NCBI GenBank assembly: GCA_000158655.1
Contig: EQ973338.1
Location: forward strand, 409,911-473,910
Direction: 5' to 3'
Length of the DNA stretch: 64,000 nucleotides
Source: [Clostridium] methylpentosum DSM 5476
GTDB taxonomy: Bacteria; Bacillota; Clostridia; Oscillospirales; Ruminococcaceae
Every line of letters starts with the position of its first letter. Within the stretch, counting starts at the first letter, position 1. The notes under the pieces were generated by a model. It did not search any database, had not been told where the DNA came from, and saw nothing but the letters and a program-made list of their open reading frames with translations. Below, in pieces: positions 63,270-64,000 of this stretch. The translations under genes and the position numbers were made by a program.

Positions 63270-63849
63270 GACTGGCGGTTTTCCAGTCAATACGAGGGAT
63301 TCCAGTGCAGCGGCCTGAAGCAGGCCCTAACTGGGATCCCTTTCTGTTTACCGCTGGACCGGGGTCTGCTTGCCCGGTCCAGCTGTTGTTTCCGCTCATG
63401 GGCTGAAACGATTGCAGCTAAATAGCCTGCATTTGAGGGGAACAGCTGGTATTGAGTAGCTGTGTGACGCGCCCGCCTGTGTGAGAATGTCTTTGTCCTG
63501 TCCGCTGATAGTTCGGCTTCATCCCATAAACCGTTTTTAAGAGAGAGATTTGGCTGGCTGATATTGGCATTGTTGCGGTGCGGTGAGAATTCCAAAGCAG
63601 AAGCAATCGCGGAAAGACAATGCGATACCGATTACTTACAGTTTAAAACAGGATCATGTTTTCACTTTTGAGCGGCATAGGGTGTGTTTTGTCAAAAATC
63701 GCCGTCCTCAAATTGCCCAATTATCTGATCCGCTTTCTGTTGTCCAGCGCAAGTCCCCAACTCGAGCGAGCTCTAAACAGCTGATACCACAAAAGCCGCC
63801 CCGCAGAATTTTACCTGCGAGGCGGCTTTTATATTTATAGAAGGATCTT
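63270..63849. other. Intergenic region between thrS and alr
   Basis: No gene is recognised. A weak ACTGG/CCAGT hairpin lies right after thrS (near 63271-63287). Frames on the minus strand here have no start or family match. Confidence 0.5.
63791..63830 (-). terminator. Bidirectional terminator downstream of alr
   Basis: AAAAGCCGCC-CGCA pairs with TGCG-GGCGGCTTTT. T-runs on both strands. It lies 20 nt past the alr stop on the minus strand. Confidence 0.8.
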
Positions 63850-64000
63850 TTAAATATAAGAGATGTTGTCAACGAGTTTTCCGTCCTGGTAGTATACCCG
63901 GGGAACCCGCTTGCTGATCATGCAGACAATTTCATAGCTGATGGTGCCGATCAGGTCCGCAAGGTCATCCGCTGACACCGAGAGGTTTCCATCCGTCCCG
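63850..64000 (-). CDS. alr: Alanine racemase, C-terminal end (partial)
   Basis: Fifty residues of the C-terminal domain, cut by the window edge. V-S-A-D-D-L-A-D-L-I-G-T-I-S-Y-E-I and I-S-K-R-V-P-R-V-Y are typical of the alanine racemase end, where the Y-E-x-x-C-x-I-x-x-R-V-P-R motif stands. The enzyme makes D-alanine for peptidoglycan with PLP. Confidence 0.88.
   Translation of the reverse strand, partial: GTDGNLSVSADDLADLIGTISYEIVCMISKRVPRVYYQDGKLVDNISYI

Noticed and set aside
61716-63290. 524-codon frame antisense to thrS
   Set aside because: Long antisense frames are expected in high-GC third-position genes; thrS on the other strand is certain and the antisense frame has no motif.

Overview
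The window comes from a spore-forming, mid-GC Clostridium-class Firmicute, most like an Oscillospiraceae/Ruminococcaceae gut anaerobe. The evidence is spoIVB and spoVS, formate-THF ligase, a T-box on thrS, strong AGGAGG ribosome sites, frequent TTG/GTG starts, Gram-positive envelope genes and several gut-Firmicute transporter families. No plasmid, phage or CRISPR locus is visible. The species cannot be named from this sequence alone.

Layout. 0.1-4.6 kb: a VTT-family membrane protein, a small bacterial PH-domain protein, a FUSC membrane domain fused to a HAD domain that lacks its catalytic aspartates, spoIVB and a SLOG-fold protein. 4.7-5.5 kb: a decayed IS200/IS605 copy. 5.9-8.6 kb (minus): SEDS/RodA-like gene, rsmD, coaD and a coiled-coil gene in one operon. 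8.8-13.2 kb (plus): fhs, tsaE, tsaB, an ACT-domain gene, rpiB and upp. 13.4-26.1 kb: an A+T-richer block of accessory genes. It holds an EFR1 flavodoxin/ferredoxin, a cytidylate-kinase-like gene with two MATE exporters behind an attenuator-like leader, a two-component system, an ArsR regulator with a TauE permease, a patatin, a nitroreductase and a MacB-type ABC exporter. It ends in a broken large serine recombinase, so it is probably acquired DNA. 27-33.7 kb: a conserved hypothetical, ilvD with its FadR-type regulator and a double operator, a FUSC permease and a helical hypothetical. 33.9-34.3 kb: an internally deleted IS200 derivative. 34.9-39.1 kb: a large surface-anchored GH106-like glycosidase and an AraC regulator. 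39.6-40 kb: divergent tRNA-Leu(TAA) and tRNA-Arg(CCT). 40.3-45.6 kb: a third MATE exporter, a polar amino acid ABC transporter, a lipoprotein and a membrane protein. 46-47.9 kb: sparse DNA with an orphan RelB-type antitoxin. 47.9-53.7 kb (minus): a PdaC-like deacetylase and an ABC exporter whose permease carries a roughly 380-residue coiled coil. 53.9-63.3 kb (plus): ymdB, spoVS, an oligopeptide-binding lipoprotein, an Asp23-family gene, a fakA-like gene, recG and T-box-controlled thrS. The window ends inside alr on the minus strand.

The most unusual items are the leader/terminator ahead of the cytidylate-kinase-like/MATE/MATE operon, the dead-HAD fusion, an apparent ACG start in a response regulator, the symmetric double operator over the ilvD promoter, a terminator whose 3' arm is also the Shine-Dalgarno of a lipoprotein gene, and two different decayed IS families present as pairs.
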